NCBI GenBank assembly: GCA_029258915.1
Contig: JAPDJU010000004.1
Span: 1-64,000, forward strand
Direction of reading: 5' to 3'
DNA: 64,000 nucleotides
Source of the DNA: Thermoproteota archaeon
GTDB taxonomy: Archaea > Thermoproteota > Thermoprotei_A > EX4484-217-1
The position numbers and the translations under genes were made by a program. Positions within the stretch are counted from its first letter, which is position 1, and every line of letters begins with the position of its first letter. Of the stretch, positions 1 to 8,697 are shown one piece after another. Below the pieces are notes generated by a model. It was not told where the DNA came from and did not search any database. It saw only the letters and a list, made by a program, of their open reading frames with translations.

Positions 1-65
1 ATTTTAACCAATAACCCTATTTTTGACGTTATGTAATAACTTGAGGGATTGTTTTTCTTTCCAGT

Positions 66-1717
66 TTACTTTGTAGAAACTATTTCCTTAAATGTTTTTA
101 CTGGGATTTCTAATTTCACTATGGTCTCAATTATTTTTCTGAAGGAGCTATAAGTTATCCAGCATAACTTTCTATTATTACTTGGAATTTCTGATACATT
201 ATCTACTATATTATGAAAAACAAGTATAAGCCATCCTCCATTTTCTTTAACCTTTTTAATTTCATTCATAATTTTCTTTATGTTTTCTTCACGAACAATA
301 GTCCCTTTAAGCAAATACCTATTGTGTCCAATCCATGACTGTAAATAATTTATTCCGGCACGTACTGTTCTAGCAAAGATGTAAAATCTACTTACAATAA
401 GTGTTGAGATAGCGTCTAAAACCCCATAAGGATAAGAAAATGTCTGGACATTAGCATTGAGCATTTCTTTCAATTTCCTTTTACTTTCAACTATTTCCTT
501 GATCTTTTCTCTTATCGTAAGATCAGCTAACCTCCTATGTGTTTCCGTATGTGATCCTATTTCCCATCCTTTATCTATTAGTTCTCTTAACTGAGTGATA
601 TTCAGAAGCCTTTGTCCCTCGAAAAATCCACCTATAAGATCAGATATAGTAAACACGATACCTTTTAGACCATAAGTCTCTAATATGGGTAGGGCTTTCT
701 CATAAATACTTAAATAAGCATCATCAAAAGTTATTGTAACTGCTTTAAATGTGCTTATAAACCTGCTGCTAAGATTAACCATGTTTTTGATGAGAGAACA
801 GCCTAAGCCTATGATTGCACCTAATCTTTCTCCTAATACTTGATGTACTGGTGTCTTGTACATCTTTTTCAGGCTATAAACCGTTTTAAGTAGTTCTTCT
901 AGCAATATTGTTGCATTTGTATCTTTAGGGTTTAAGTAGTTCTTAAACTTAAATGCATTGCTAATAATTATTTTACCGTAACTATAAGCAGATTTAAAAT
1001 TCCATGGTCTTGAGGTTCCTCTAGGGTATTCCAAATGGTATGCTTTAGCATTTTCATTATACTTAAATATGCACTGAGGATTAGCATCTAGTATTCTTAG
1101 CGAAAGATCTATTTCAAAACCTAAGCAACTTTTATTTTCTTCGCTAATTACGAAATTTAAAAGTATGTCTCCCCTAATGCTCATATTGCCTCCTGATCTA
1201 AGTAATGTTTCCTTATACCTTGTATTACCTAGATATAAGCCTCTGTAAGTTTTTGTTAGTGTGAAAACGAATCTTTCCATGCCAGGAAGAGCTTGTCTCC
1301 AGGGGTACATCCTTTTCCACGAGGGAGGCTTTAATATTTTTCTTCGTAAATTGATTACTTTTCCTTGAACACCGCATACGTTCGAATCTTCAATGTAAGT
1401 TTTAATATGTTCCTGGATGAGATTACAATCCAATACCATATCATCGTCTAGAAATAATATCACATCTCCTTCCGCAAGTTTAATGCCTAAATTATATGAC
1501 CTCGCTAATGAAGCCTCTTTATTCAGGATATGTTTTATCCTAACTTTACTCTTATATTCATTTATCACATTTCTATAGGCATTCATTTTCTTATCAAAAA
1601 CATGGTTCACTACTATTATTTCATAAGGTCTTACGGTTTGAATGAGAAGCTGCTTTAACATTTTTTAAAAAGAACAGGTCTTCCAAAGGACGGTATGACT
1701 ATTGAAGTCCTAGGCAA
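66..1717 (-). CDS. Glycosyltransferase family 2 / NodB polysaccharide deacetylase fusion, frameshifted near its start
   Basis: A GT2-fold glycosyltransferase is fused to a NodB-type carbohydrate deacetylase, so it probably both transfers and trims sugars during surface polysaccharide assembly. Numbering from the ATG at 1661 (531 residues), the nucleotide-sugar/metal motif LDDDM is at about 71-75. The NodB motifs are TFDD at 311-314, HTETH at 371-375 and SYPYG near 410. The usual GT2 N-terminal strand is missing from this frame. It lies just upstream in another frame (MPRTSIVIPSFGRPVLFKK from a TTG at 1717) and the two join at a run of six A around 1661-1666; one more A would restore a single frame. 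Last gene of the minus-strand operon that begins at 5408. Family assignment is firm; whether the full protein is made is not known. Confidence 0.8.
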
Positions 1718-1982
1718 AGTATATTATTCCCTGCAACATTATACCAAGTTTTACATGGTACTCCTTAAATAAAGTTTTAGTTAATAATAGTTTTCAATAG
1801 AGTGTCAAGTAGTAATGGTTTCTTTTAAAAACTCTATTTAATGTTAAAGTCTAACAATATCGTAGTAGCCTATAATTATCAAGAGAGTACGTAATATCTT
1901 TATGAGATACCTTATTAAGCGTTAAGAAGCTCAAAAGCCTCTATGATAATAAGGTTTAGAAACATTTTCTTATAATAAAAGT

Positions 1983-2885
1983 TTACTTAGTGTTTAATGT
2001 TTTATCGATGATTTTATTAATTAACTGTTGAACTTTACTGAAACATCTTTCAGTATTTATTATCATGCTCTTTTTCATCTTAGCTATTTTTAAGTATTCT
2101 TTCCTAGCATGAACATAATACCATAAGGGATGTTCTCCTTTTCTTCTTCTATGACTAATTAAGGGGTTTACATCAAATACTATTAGCAAGTGAGGGTTAG
2201 GTGTTAATCTATAAACTAGCCACTCTAATATCTTAGGTACAGGATAACCTAAAATTTTAAACCTAATATAGTAATCATAAAAATACCTATCACAGATAAC
2301 CCAGCGTCCTTTAAGCATGTTTACTAAGAGTGTAGTTCCTATGAAAACCCAGTTATCAACGAATTGAACTAATGGTCTCAATAGGGACAAGCTGGTTCTA
2401 ACTTTCCTCCTAAAACTATCTGTGTAAACATGTTTTCCTTTAACATATCGATGTTTAATCACAGGTTTCTTTAAAAGTTTAGCATAAGCTACAGAAATAG
2501 AAGAAACAAGAATGTGTTTGAACCAATGATAGGCAACGCAGTCTATGCCCTTTGTTCTCAAATATTTTATAGTTTCCTTACTATGCGTGGTCTTTCCTGA
2601 CCCATCAATGCCTGTAAAAACTATTAATTTCCATCGAGCTATTTTCCTAAGATATTCGTCATTAAGCACTATAGGCAAAAGTAAAAAAATCGGTATGAAA
2701 GGCAACGGTATGAAAGGTATTAGGGTAAGAGAGAGTAAGGTTATCCTAAAAGTGTTCGCCTTATCCTTGAATGTAGCATAAAAGAGTAAAGGTATTATGG
2801 GGACGCAAAGCAATAATATTTGCTGAGTTATTTTTAATCTAAGTAATATAAAGATACACCATAGAATGATTATTATTAGCTTCAT
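1983..2885 (-). CDS. Membrane-anchored thymidylate-kinase-like P-loop kinase
   Basis: Residues 1 to about 75 are strongly hydrophobic, with three or so predicted membrane segments. A P-loop GIDGSGKTTHS follows at about 92-102. The second half carries the DRYFYDYYIR stretch, equivalent to the DR(Y/F) nucleotide-binding motif of dTMP kinases, and an arginine-rich RRRKGEHP lid-like segment. True thymidylate kinases are about 200 residues and soluble. The N-terminal membrane part and the position in a polysaccharide operon suggest a kinase of a membrane-linked or sugar-related substrate rather than housekeeping dTMP kinase. It starts 7 bases after the upstream deacetylase gene, so the two are probably co-transcribed. 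Substrate unknown. Confidence 0.7.
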   Translation of the reverse strand: MKLIIIILWCIFILLRLKITQQILLLCVPIIPLLFYATFKDKANTFRITLLSLTLIPFIPLPFIPIFLLLPIVLNDEYLRKIARWKLIVFTGIDGSGKTTHSKETIKYLRTKGIDCVAYHWFKHILVSSISVAYAKLLKKPVIKHRYVKGKHVYTDSFRRKVRTSLSLLRPLVQFVDNWVFIGTTLLVNMLKGRWVICDRYFYDYYIRFKILGYPVPKILEWLVYRLTPNPHLLIVFDVNPLISHRRRKGEHPLWYYVHARKEYLKIAKMKKSMIINTERCFSKVQQLINKIIDKTLNTK

Positions 2886-2892
2886 TTTAATT

Positions 2893-3636
2893 TTAAACCA
2901 CCTTGGAATTCAGAACATCCTTAGGAAGACTAATACTATAGTTCTTCGTTGAAAGATGTTTTACTATTTTTTCATATATTCTGCCTCCTTTCATCGTATA
3001 TGATTCTTGGTGAAATAGTATTGTAAAGTATTTTGCGCCTTTTTGTTCAGCATATCTCATTTTCCATAATATAAATTTTAATGCTTGTTCCTCGTTTAAC
3101 TGCATTCTGCCGAACAAGTCAGCATCCATGATCGCTATTGGTATTTCTATTAATTTCTCTCTTATCATGTATGGATCAAATGTTCCAGCAGTTTCTGTTC
3201 TTAATGTTGAATCATACTTTATTCCTTCATGTTGAAACATGTCCAATAAAGTATCGTTTATTATTAGCATATGTGTTCTTACACCTTCCACAGCACCTAA
3301 TTCTTGTTCAAAGAGAAGTTTCTGCATTCTAAAAAGACCTAAAGTTTGTACGGGTTCATATACATAGTGTAGTTGTACGTCCCATCCTTGCTTTTTTATA
3401 TCCTTTAATATATCAATGATTTCTCCTATGTTAAATAAGAAGACTGGTGTAAAGAATGTAGAGCGAAAACCATATTTGTCTTCCAATGACACTATTTCTT
3501 CAATATTATTATATAAGTTCTTTAATCCCATAAGGGCAAGTATTAAATCTTTTGTTCGATACCTATTTCTCCTTTGCCATATATGTCTAATAGGTTTCCT
3601 TATAGAATCTATATCGTGAGTTAAAATTATGTTCAT
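2893..3636 (-). CDS. NodB-like polysaccharide deacetylase family protein
   Basis: A 247-residue protein beginning MNIILTHDIDSIR. The THDID motif at the N-terminus matches the first catalytic motif of a divergent NodB/deacetylase family. RSTFFTPVFL (about residues 57-66), WDVQLHYVYE (about 86-95) and FHQESY near 208 match the later barrel strands that place the metal and substrate. It lacks a clear signal peptide and probably acts in the cytoplasm on a lipid- or nucleotide-linked sugar. Lies between the ATP-grasp/HAD gene (2-base gap) and the thymidylate-kinase-like gene. The exact substrate cannot be read from sequence. Confidence 0.7.
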   Translation of the reverse strand: MNIILTHDIDSIRKPIRHIWQRRNRYRTKDLILALMGLKNLYNNIEEIVSLEDKYGFRSTFFTPVFLFNIGEIIDILKDIKKQGWDVQLHYVYEPVQTLGLFRMQKLLFEQELGAVEGVRTHMLIINDTLLDMFQHEGIKYDSTLRTETAGTFDPYMIREKLIEIPIAIMDADLFGRMQLNEEQALKFILWKMRYAEQKGAKYFTILFHQESYTMKGGRIYEKIVKHLSTKNYSISLPKDVLNSKVV

Positions 3637-3638
3637 AG

Positions 3639-5408
3639 TTAACCCTTTAAGTTTCTAATAATAAATTTGAGGACATATTTAATATTATTAAAACAAGGTA
3701 CACCTAACTCTATATATTTTTGGCACATATACGGATTTCTTGCTATGGCTATAGGTGTTGCACCTAGTTTTGCTGCCGACACCATATCTGATAATTGATC
3801 CCCTATTACGATGGCTTCTTCAGGTTTAACATGGATTTTTTTAAATAGTATTTTAAGCTGATTCTCTCTTAAAATGCAATGCTCTCTTCCTATGATAGCT
3901 ATGAAAGCTCCTGCTAGACCTGTTTTCTTTAATGCCTTTCTTACAATGAAGCTTTCTTGTTTTGTTACTATAGCTAATTTTATACCCTTATTTGTAAGTT
4001 CTTCTATCATTTCCTTTACTTTTTCATCGCCTCTTATATTTTCCAATGCTTTCTCCTCAGCACTCCGTAGTATTAAATTAATTTTAGAGAAATGTTTAGT
4101 GTTCTTAGTTTTATACAGTCCTACCTGTATGCTATCCCATGGTTTAAGCAATCCTCTGCTAATTAATAGTTTTCTTAACTTATTCCATTTTACACGTAAA
4201 TTAAATAAAGTTCCATCGAAATCTAAAACCACGCAGTTTATTGGTTTTTTATTTAGTCTTATAGCTAGTGATAGGATATTTTCAGCATATCTCTTATAGA
4301 GTCCGTGTCCGTTAATACGTTTTGACTTAGTAAATAATGTTGCAGTTCTCGTGATTAAGGAAAATATTAGCTCCGAAGGGTCAAGTATATGAATGTCTGT
4401 ATTTAGAATTCCTTCGCAAAGTGCATGGCGAACTATTTTGAACCATACTTTAGGGTTTTGTTTTAAATAATACATGCTTTCTAAAACCCATGCGAAACAC
4501 TTTCTTTTCAAACTGATTTCAGCTTTAGGCTTCTTATTATATAGAAACACTTCAACCAAGTACTTGGGAAAATCTAGGCCTTTAGATAATGCTAATTCCA
4601 AACTTCCCCAAAACTTTGGGTTTATTTCTAGCAAATAGTATTCTCCTGTCTCCATATGTCTTCTAAACTCTGCCATTATTACTCCTGACCATTTTAGCTT
4701 TTTGACTATACTTCTTCCCAAGGCAATTAGCTCAGGGTTAAGGTTAATACATGAGACTATACTTGGACCTCCGCTTGGTTTCTTCTCTACGATTCTAACG
4801 TGAGTATAATCTATGTAGACCTCACCATTCTTAGCTATAGCAAAGTATCCGCAGCCTATTCCTGGAATGAATTCTTGAACTATTACTTTTCCTCTCTTCC
4901 CATTCATCTTCATATTGAATTCTTCCTTAAAGAAAGCGTAGTCTGGTTTTGAGGAATCCAATATACCTTTAATAACTACCGGCGCTTCCACTTCTTCATT
5001 GCTGCTCAATATTTTAGGATATTTTATTCCTAAGTCTTCACATAATTGAGCTAATAAGTCCTTTCTTGAGACCCTGACTAATTTACTATATTCAGGTATA
5101 GGTAAAACTACATCCGGTGGTATGTGACGCCTATACTTGGATAGTATAACGTTATCTATAAAGCCTACAGGGATTATCATTAACGGTTTTTCACGGTTAA
5201 TTATAAGTAGTACGTTAGCTATGTAGGATTTTTCATCTAAATAAGGGTTAGGTATGTGATATCTTTTGTTAGCATATTTTGAGAAAACAGTAGATCTCCA
5301 TGTGTAAAAAGCAGTAATGGTTCTAAATCCCATTTTTGAAATAGACTTAACTATGGGATAGGCCTTTCTAAAGTTCGAAGAAACAATTAATATGGAGCCT
5401 TTTTCCAT
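3639..5408 (-). CDS. ATP-grasp ligase / HAD phosphatase fusion
   Basis: A 589-residue two-domain protein. Residues 1-100 form the pre-ATP-grasp domain. The ATP-grasp core spans about 100-310, with VIVQEFIPGIGCGYFAIA and the metal-binding YYLLEINPKFWGSLEL. After a linker, a HAD hydrolase domain starts with VVLDFDGTLF (catalytic D396 and D398), continues with the motif II/III region IKLAIVTKQES and ends with IGDQLSDM near residue 535. ATP-grasp enzymes of this subgroup join a carboxylate to an amine or hydroxyl; the HAD part would remove a phosphate. First gene of the operon, with no gene close upstream. The product is likely a modified sugar or a peptide-like decoration of a surface polymer, which is inference from context. 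Confidence 0.75.
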   Translation of the reverse strand: MEKGSILIVSSNFRKAYPIVKSISKMGFRTITAFYTWRSTVFSKYANKRYHIPNPYLDEKSYIANVLLIINREKPLMIIPVGFIDNVILSKYRRHIPPDVVLPIPEYSKLVRVSRKDLLAQLCEDLGIKYPKILSSNEEVEAPVVIKGILDSSKPDYAFFKEEFNMKMNGKRGKVIVQEFIPGIGCGYFAIAKNGEVYIDYTHVRIVEKKPSGGPSIVSCINLNPELIALGRSIVKKLKWSGVIMAEFRRHMETGEYYLLEINPKFWGSLELALSKGLDFPKYLVEVFLYNKKPKAEISLKRKCFAWVLESMYYLKQNPKVWFKIVRHALCEGILNTDIHILDPSELIFSLITRTATLFTKSKRINGHGLYKRYAENILSLAIRLNKKPINCVVLDFDGTLFNLRVKWNKLRKLLISRGLLKPWDSIQVGLYKTKNTKHFSKINLILRSAEEKALENIRGDEKVKEMIEELTNKGIKLAIVTKQESFIVRKALKKTGLAGAFIAIIGREHCILRENQLKILFKKIHVKPEEAIVIGDQLSDMVSAAKLGATPIAIARNPYMCQKYIELGVPCFNNIKYVLKFIIRNLKG

Positions 5409-5499
5409 TAGGCTGTTAACCCTAACCTTGTACTTACATATTATTTCAATTTAAACTTTAATATAAAGAATTTAGAATTTGATACATTTAATATTATGG

Positions 5500-5663
5500 T
5501 CCCGCGGGGGGGATTTGAACCCCCGACCACCCGGTTTCTACTCTGAGTGTTTTAGAGCCGACGTATGTTCATCCTCATAGACGGTCTAGTGCCGTATCGT
5601 CGCATACGCGGGGGGTTAAACACCCACCTACAGCCGGGCGCTCTGCCGCTGAGCTACCGCGGG
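5500..5663 (-). tRNA. tRNA-Tyr (GTA) with a long intron
   Basis: Acceptor CCCGCGG pairs with CCGCGGG, the D arm is GCTCAGCGGCAGAGC, and the anticodon stem CCCGG/CCGGG encloses CTGTAG. The T arm is GGGGG-TTCAAAT-CCCCC. Discriminator A at 5500 is followed by an encoded CCA (5497-5499). The total of 164 bases leaves about 92 for an intron at the canonical 37/38 position, ending GTAGAA before the A of the 3' exon. That is long for an archaeal tRNA intron. Confidence 0.93.
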
Positions 5664-5876
5664 TTTTTAATGGCTACTAGATAACTTTCCTGTTCTGAGT
5701 TATTAAGTTTTATTTCACTATGTTTTAAATACTTATTTTTCACTTAGCATACACGTAAAGGCATGTAGCGTAACTCAGGCATCAGAATGTTTGTTGGATA
5801 AAATAGAGAACATAGCTCTCTAAGTAATTCAATGTGACCAACCATAAGGTTCTAGAAGACATCAATATTATTTTGG

Positions 5877-5963
5877 CGGGCCCGCGGGGATTCGAACCCC
5901 GGACCACCAGCTTTCTACATTGTTCCGCAGGCTGGCGCCCTATCCAGGCTAGGCCACGGGCCC
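5877..5963 (-). tRNA. tRNA-Arg (GCG) with a 12-nt intron
   Basis: Acceptor GGGCCCG/CGGGCCC, anticodon stem CCAGC/GCTGG around CTGCGG, T arm CGGGG-TTCGAAT-CCCCG, discriminator G at 5877 and encoded CCA at 5874-5876. The exons add up to 75 nt. The remaining 12 nt (AACAATGTAGAA) sit at position 37/38 and share the GTAGAA 3' end seen in the Tyr and Cys introns of this window. Confidence 0.93.
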
Positions 5964-6084
5964 TTTTTCCTAATATTTAATCAGTTGTCTGAGAGTATAA
6001 AAGTTAGATTCTGTGCTGTTAGGGGATTTTCTTTTTAAATGATGGTATACTTATTTAGGGTTTAGAGGGAGTATGTGGTAGCTT

Positions 6085-8697
6085 ATGGGGCAGCAGTTAA
6101 CACTTGACAGTTTTATGGTCGAGTCAAGAAGAAAGAAAAGAAGGACAAGCCGTAGAACAGGGAAACTTAAAATAGCTAAAAAAGACCTAGATTTAGGGAT
6201 TGTTGAAGCGAAAAATACGGGTCCATGTTATCTTTTATCAGTAGTATATGATGGTAAAAAACGGAAAGCTCTTGTTAAACTATATGATCCTCAAACACAT
6301 AATATTATTTTCTGGCATGATAATACTGGCCATTTGCCATACTTTTTAACCGACTTACCTCCAGATAAAGTTCAGGAAATAGATAAAATTGTTAATCACC
6401 CATCTTTTGACCACGTTGAAGTTGTTGAAAAATATGACTTGCTTAAAGATACTAAAGTTCATATGACAAAAATAGTTATGAAAGAACCTAGATCCGTAGG
6501 TACTGTACGCGAATATGTACCTAAAGCCTGGGAAGCCCACATTAAATATTTCAACAACTACATTTACGATATGAGACTAATACCAGGTATGCTATATAAA
6601 ATCGAGAATGGCATTTTAAAGGAAGTAAAAGTAGAAATTCCGAAAGAAATAGCGAAACATGTTGAGAAACTATTTGATGTTGAAGACTATGAATTTAAAG
6701 AACTTGTTAAAGAATGGCTACCTCTATTCCAACTACCGCCACCTAAACTTAAACGCTTAGCCTTAGACATAGAGGTCTATACAGCAACTAGAAACAGAAT
6801 ACCTGATCCAAGAGAAGCCGAAGAAAAGATCATAAGCGTATCTCTCGTGGGATCAGATGGCTTAAAAAGAGTGCTCCTATTACATAGAAAAGATATAGAG
6901 TTTGGCCATAAACCGTTAGAATACCCTGAAAACGTAGAAATAGAAATTTTTGACAGTGAAAGACAACTAATAGCAGAGGTTTTCACAGTAATAAACTCCT
7001 ACCCCATTCTATTAACGTTTAATGGAGACAACTTTGACCTCCCATACCTCTACTATAGAGCAAAAAGACTTGGTTTTAATGAAAAACATATACCCATTAT
7101 TATTGCTGAAGAAGGGGCAAGGCTTAAGAAAGGAATACATATTGACTTGTATAGGTTCTTTAACAATAAAGCAATTCAGGTATACGCTTTCGGCGGTAGA
7201 TATAAGGAATTCACGTTAGATGCTATAGCATCCGCACTTTTAGGATATTCTAAAGTTGTCATAGAAGCTGTAGCAAGCGATTTAATGTTAAGCGAGCTGG
7301 CTTCATATAATTTCAGAGATGCACAGTTAACACTTAATTTAACAACATTCAATGATGACCTAGTAATGAAGCTAATAATACTCTTAATGAGAATATCTCG
7401 GTTGTCTATGGATGAGCTTACAAGACATGCAGTATCACACTGGATAAAGAATATGCTATATTGGATTCATAGAAAAAACAATTATCTCATACCATTAGCC
7501 GAGGACATCATGGCTGAAAAAGGTGAAGCTGTAACCGAAGCAGTAATTAAAGGCAAAAAATATGCGGGAGCTATTGTTGTAAAACCTCCGGCAGGAGTAT
7601 ATTTTAACGTAGTAGTTATGGATTTTGCATCACTATATCCCAGCATTATTAAAAAGTGGAATCTAAGCTATGAGACTGTTAACTGTTCTCATTCAGATTG
7701 TAGATCGAATGTGATACCTGAAACAAAACACTGGGTCTGCAGAAGAAGAAAAGGAATAACTGCGTTAATTACAGGGTTACTAAGAGATTTCAGAGTTAAA
7801 ATTTACAAGAAAGCAGCTAAAAATAAGGCTCTAGGCGAAAGCGAAAGAGCATGGTATGATATCGTACAGCAAGCAATGAAAGTTTTTATTAATGCTTCAT
7901 ACGGTGTTTTTGGAGCATCTACGTTTCCGCTTTACTGTCCACCAGCAGCTGAAAGTGTAACAGCCATAGGTAGATATGCTATTAAAAGTACAATATCGAA
8001 GGCTCAGGAAATAGGACTAAAAGTACTTTATGGTGATACAGATTCCTTATTTTTACATAATCCGCCGGAAGACAAGATTAAGGAATTAGAGAGATGGGTT
8101 GAAGAAGAACTTGGCCTTGAAATAGAAGTAGATAAAGTCTATAGGTATGTTGCTTTTTCAGGTAGAAAGAAAAATTACATAGGAATATATCCTGATGGTT
8201 CAGTAGATGTCAAGGGTCTTGTAGGGAAGAAGAGAAATACACCAGAGTTTGTTAAGAAAGCATTTTATAGTGTCTTAGAGGCATTAGGTAAAGTTAAAAG
8301 CCATGAAGAATTTGAAAAAGTTAAAAACTTAATTAGAGAAATAGTTAAAGAAAGCTACAATAAGCTTAGAAACCGCGAGCTCACATTAGACGAACTTGCT
8401 TTTAAAGTGTTCTTATCTAAAAATGTTGAAGAATATGTTAAAACTGTTCCTCAACATGTTAGAGCAGCTAAAATGCTTAAAGAAGTAGGTTTTGACGTTA
8501 GAAAAGGAGACGTAATAATGTTTGTAAAAGTAAGGTCAAAGTATGGTGTTAAACCGGTACAATTAGCCAAAATTAGCGAAATAGATGTAAACAAGTATGT
8601 TGAAAATATTGAAAGTACTTTCGAACAACTGCTTGATGCTTTAAATATAGAATTTAAAGAGATTATGGGTATATCGAAGTTAGAAGCTTTCTTTTAA
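6085..8697 (+). CDS. polB: Family B DNA polymerase (PolB)
   Basis: An 870-residue replicative polymerase with 3'-5' exonuclease. Exo I is LALDIEV (D228, E230), Exo II is NGDNFDLPYLYYRA and Exo III is YNFRDAQLTL. Polymerase motif A is DFASLYPSII (D513), motif B is KVFINASYGVFG and motif C is YGDTDS (D651, D653). The N-terminus MGQQLTLDSFM fits a PCNA-interacting QxxLxxF(F/M) box placed ahead of the catalytic core. Length and motif order match archaeal PolB of the crenarchaeal type. The ATG at 6085 keeps the PIP-like box and follows a GAGGGAG stretch. Converges with the radical SAM gene, overlapping by four bases. Confidence 0.97.
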   Translation: MGQQLTLDSFMVESRRKKRRTSRRTGKLKIAKKDLDLGIVEAKNTGPCYLLSVVYDGKKRKALVKLYDPQTHNIIFWHDNTGHLPYFLTDLPPDKVQEIDKIVNHPSFDHVEVVEKYDLLKDTKVHMTKIVMKEPRSVGTVREYVPKAWEAHIKYFNNYIYDMRLIPGMLYKIENGILKEVKVEIPKEIAKHVEKLFDVEDYEFKELVKEWLPLFQLPPPKLKRLALDIEVYTATRNRIPDPREAEEKIISVSLVGSDGLKRVLLLHRKDIEFGHKPLEYPENVEIEIFDSERQLIAEVFTVINSYPILLTFNGDNFDLPYLYYRAKRLGFNEKHIPIIIAEEGARLKKGIHIDLYRFFNNKAIQVYAFGGRYKEFTLDAIASALLGYSKVVIEAVASDLMLSELASYNFRDAQLTLNLTTFNDDLVMKLIILLMRISRLSMDELTRHAVSHWIKNMLYWIHRKNNYLIPLAEDIMAEKGEAVTEAVIKGKKYAGAIVVKPPAGVYFNVVVMDFASLYPSIIKKWNLSYETVNCSHSDCRSNVIPETKHWVCRRRKGITALITGLLRDFRVKIYKKAAKNKALGESERAWYDIVQQAMKVFINASYGVFGASTFPLYCPPAAESVTAIGRYAIKSTISKAQEIGLKVLYGDTDSLFLHNPPEDKIKELERWVEEELGLEIEVDKVYRYVAFSGRKKNYIGIYPDGSVDVKGLVGKKRNTPEFVKKAFYSVLEALGKVKSHEEFEKVKNLIREIVKESYNKLRNRELTLDELAFKVFLSKNVEEYVKTVPQHVRAAKMLKEVGFDVRKGDVIMFVKVRSKYGVKPVQLAKISEIDVNKYVENIESTFEQLLDALNIEFKEIMGISKLEAFF

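Noticed and set aside
5520-5640. C/D-box guide RNA inside the tRNA-Tyr intron
   Set aside because: One box C-like GAGGATGA was seen but no matching box D or guide to a target.
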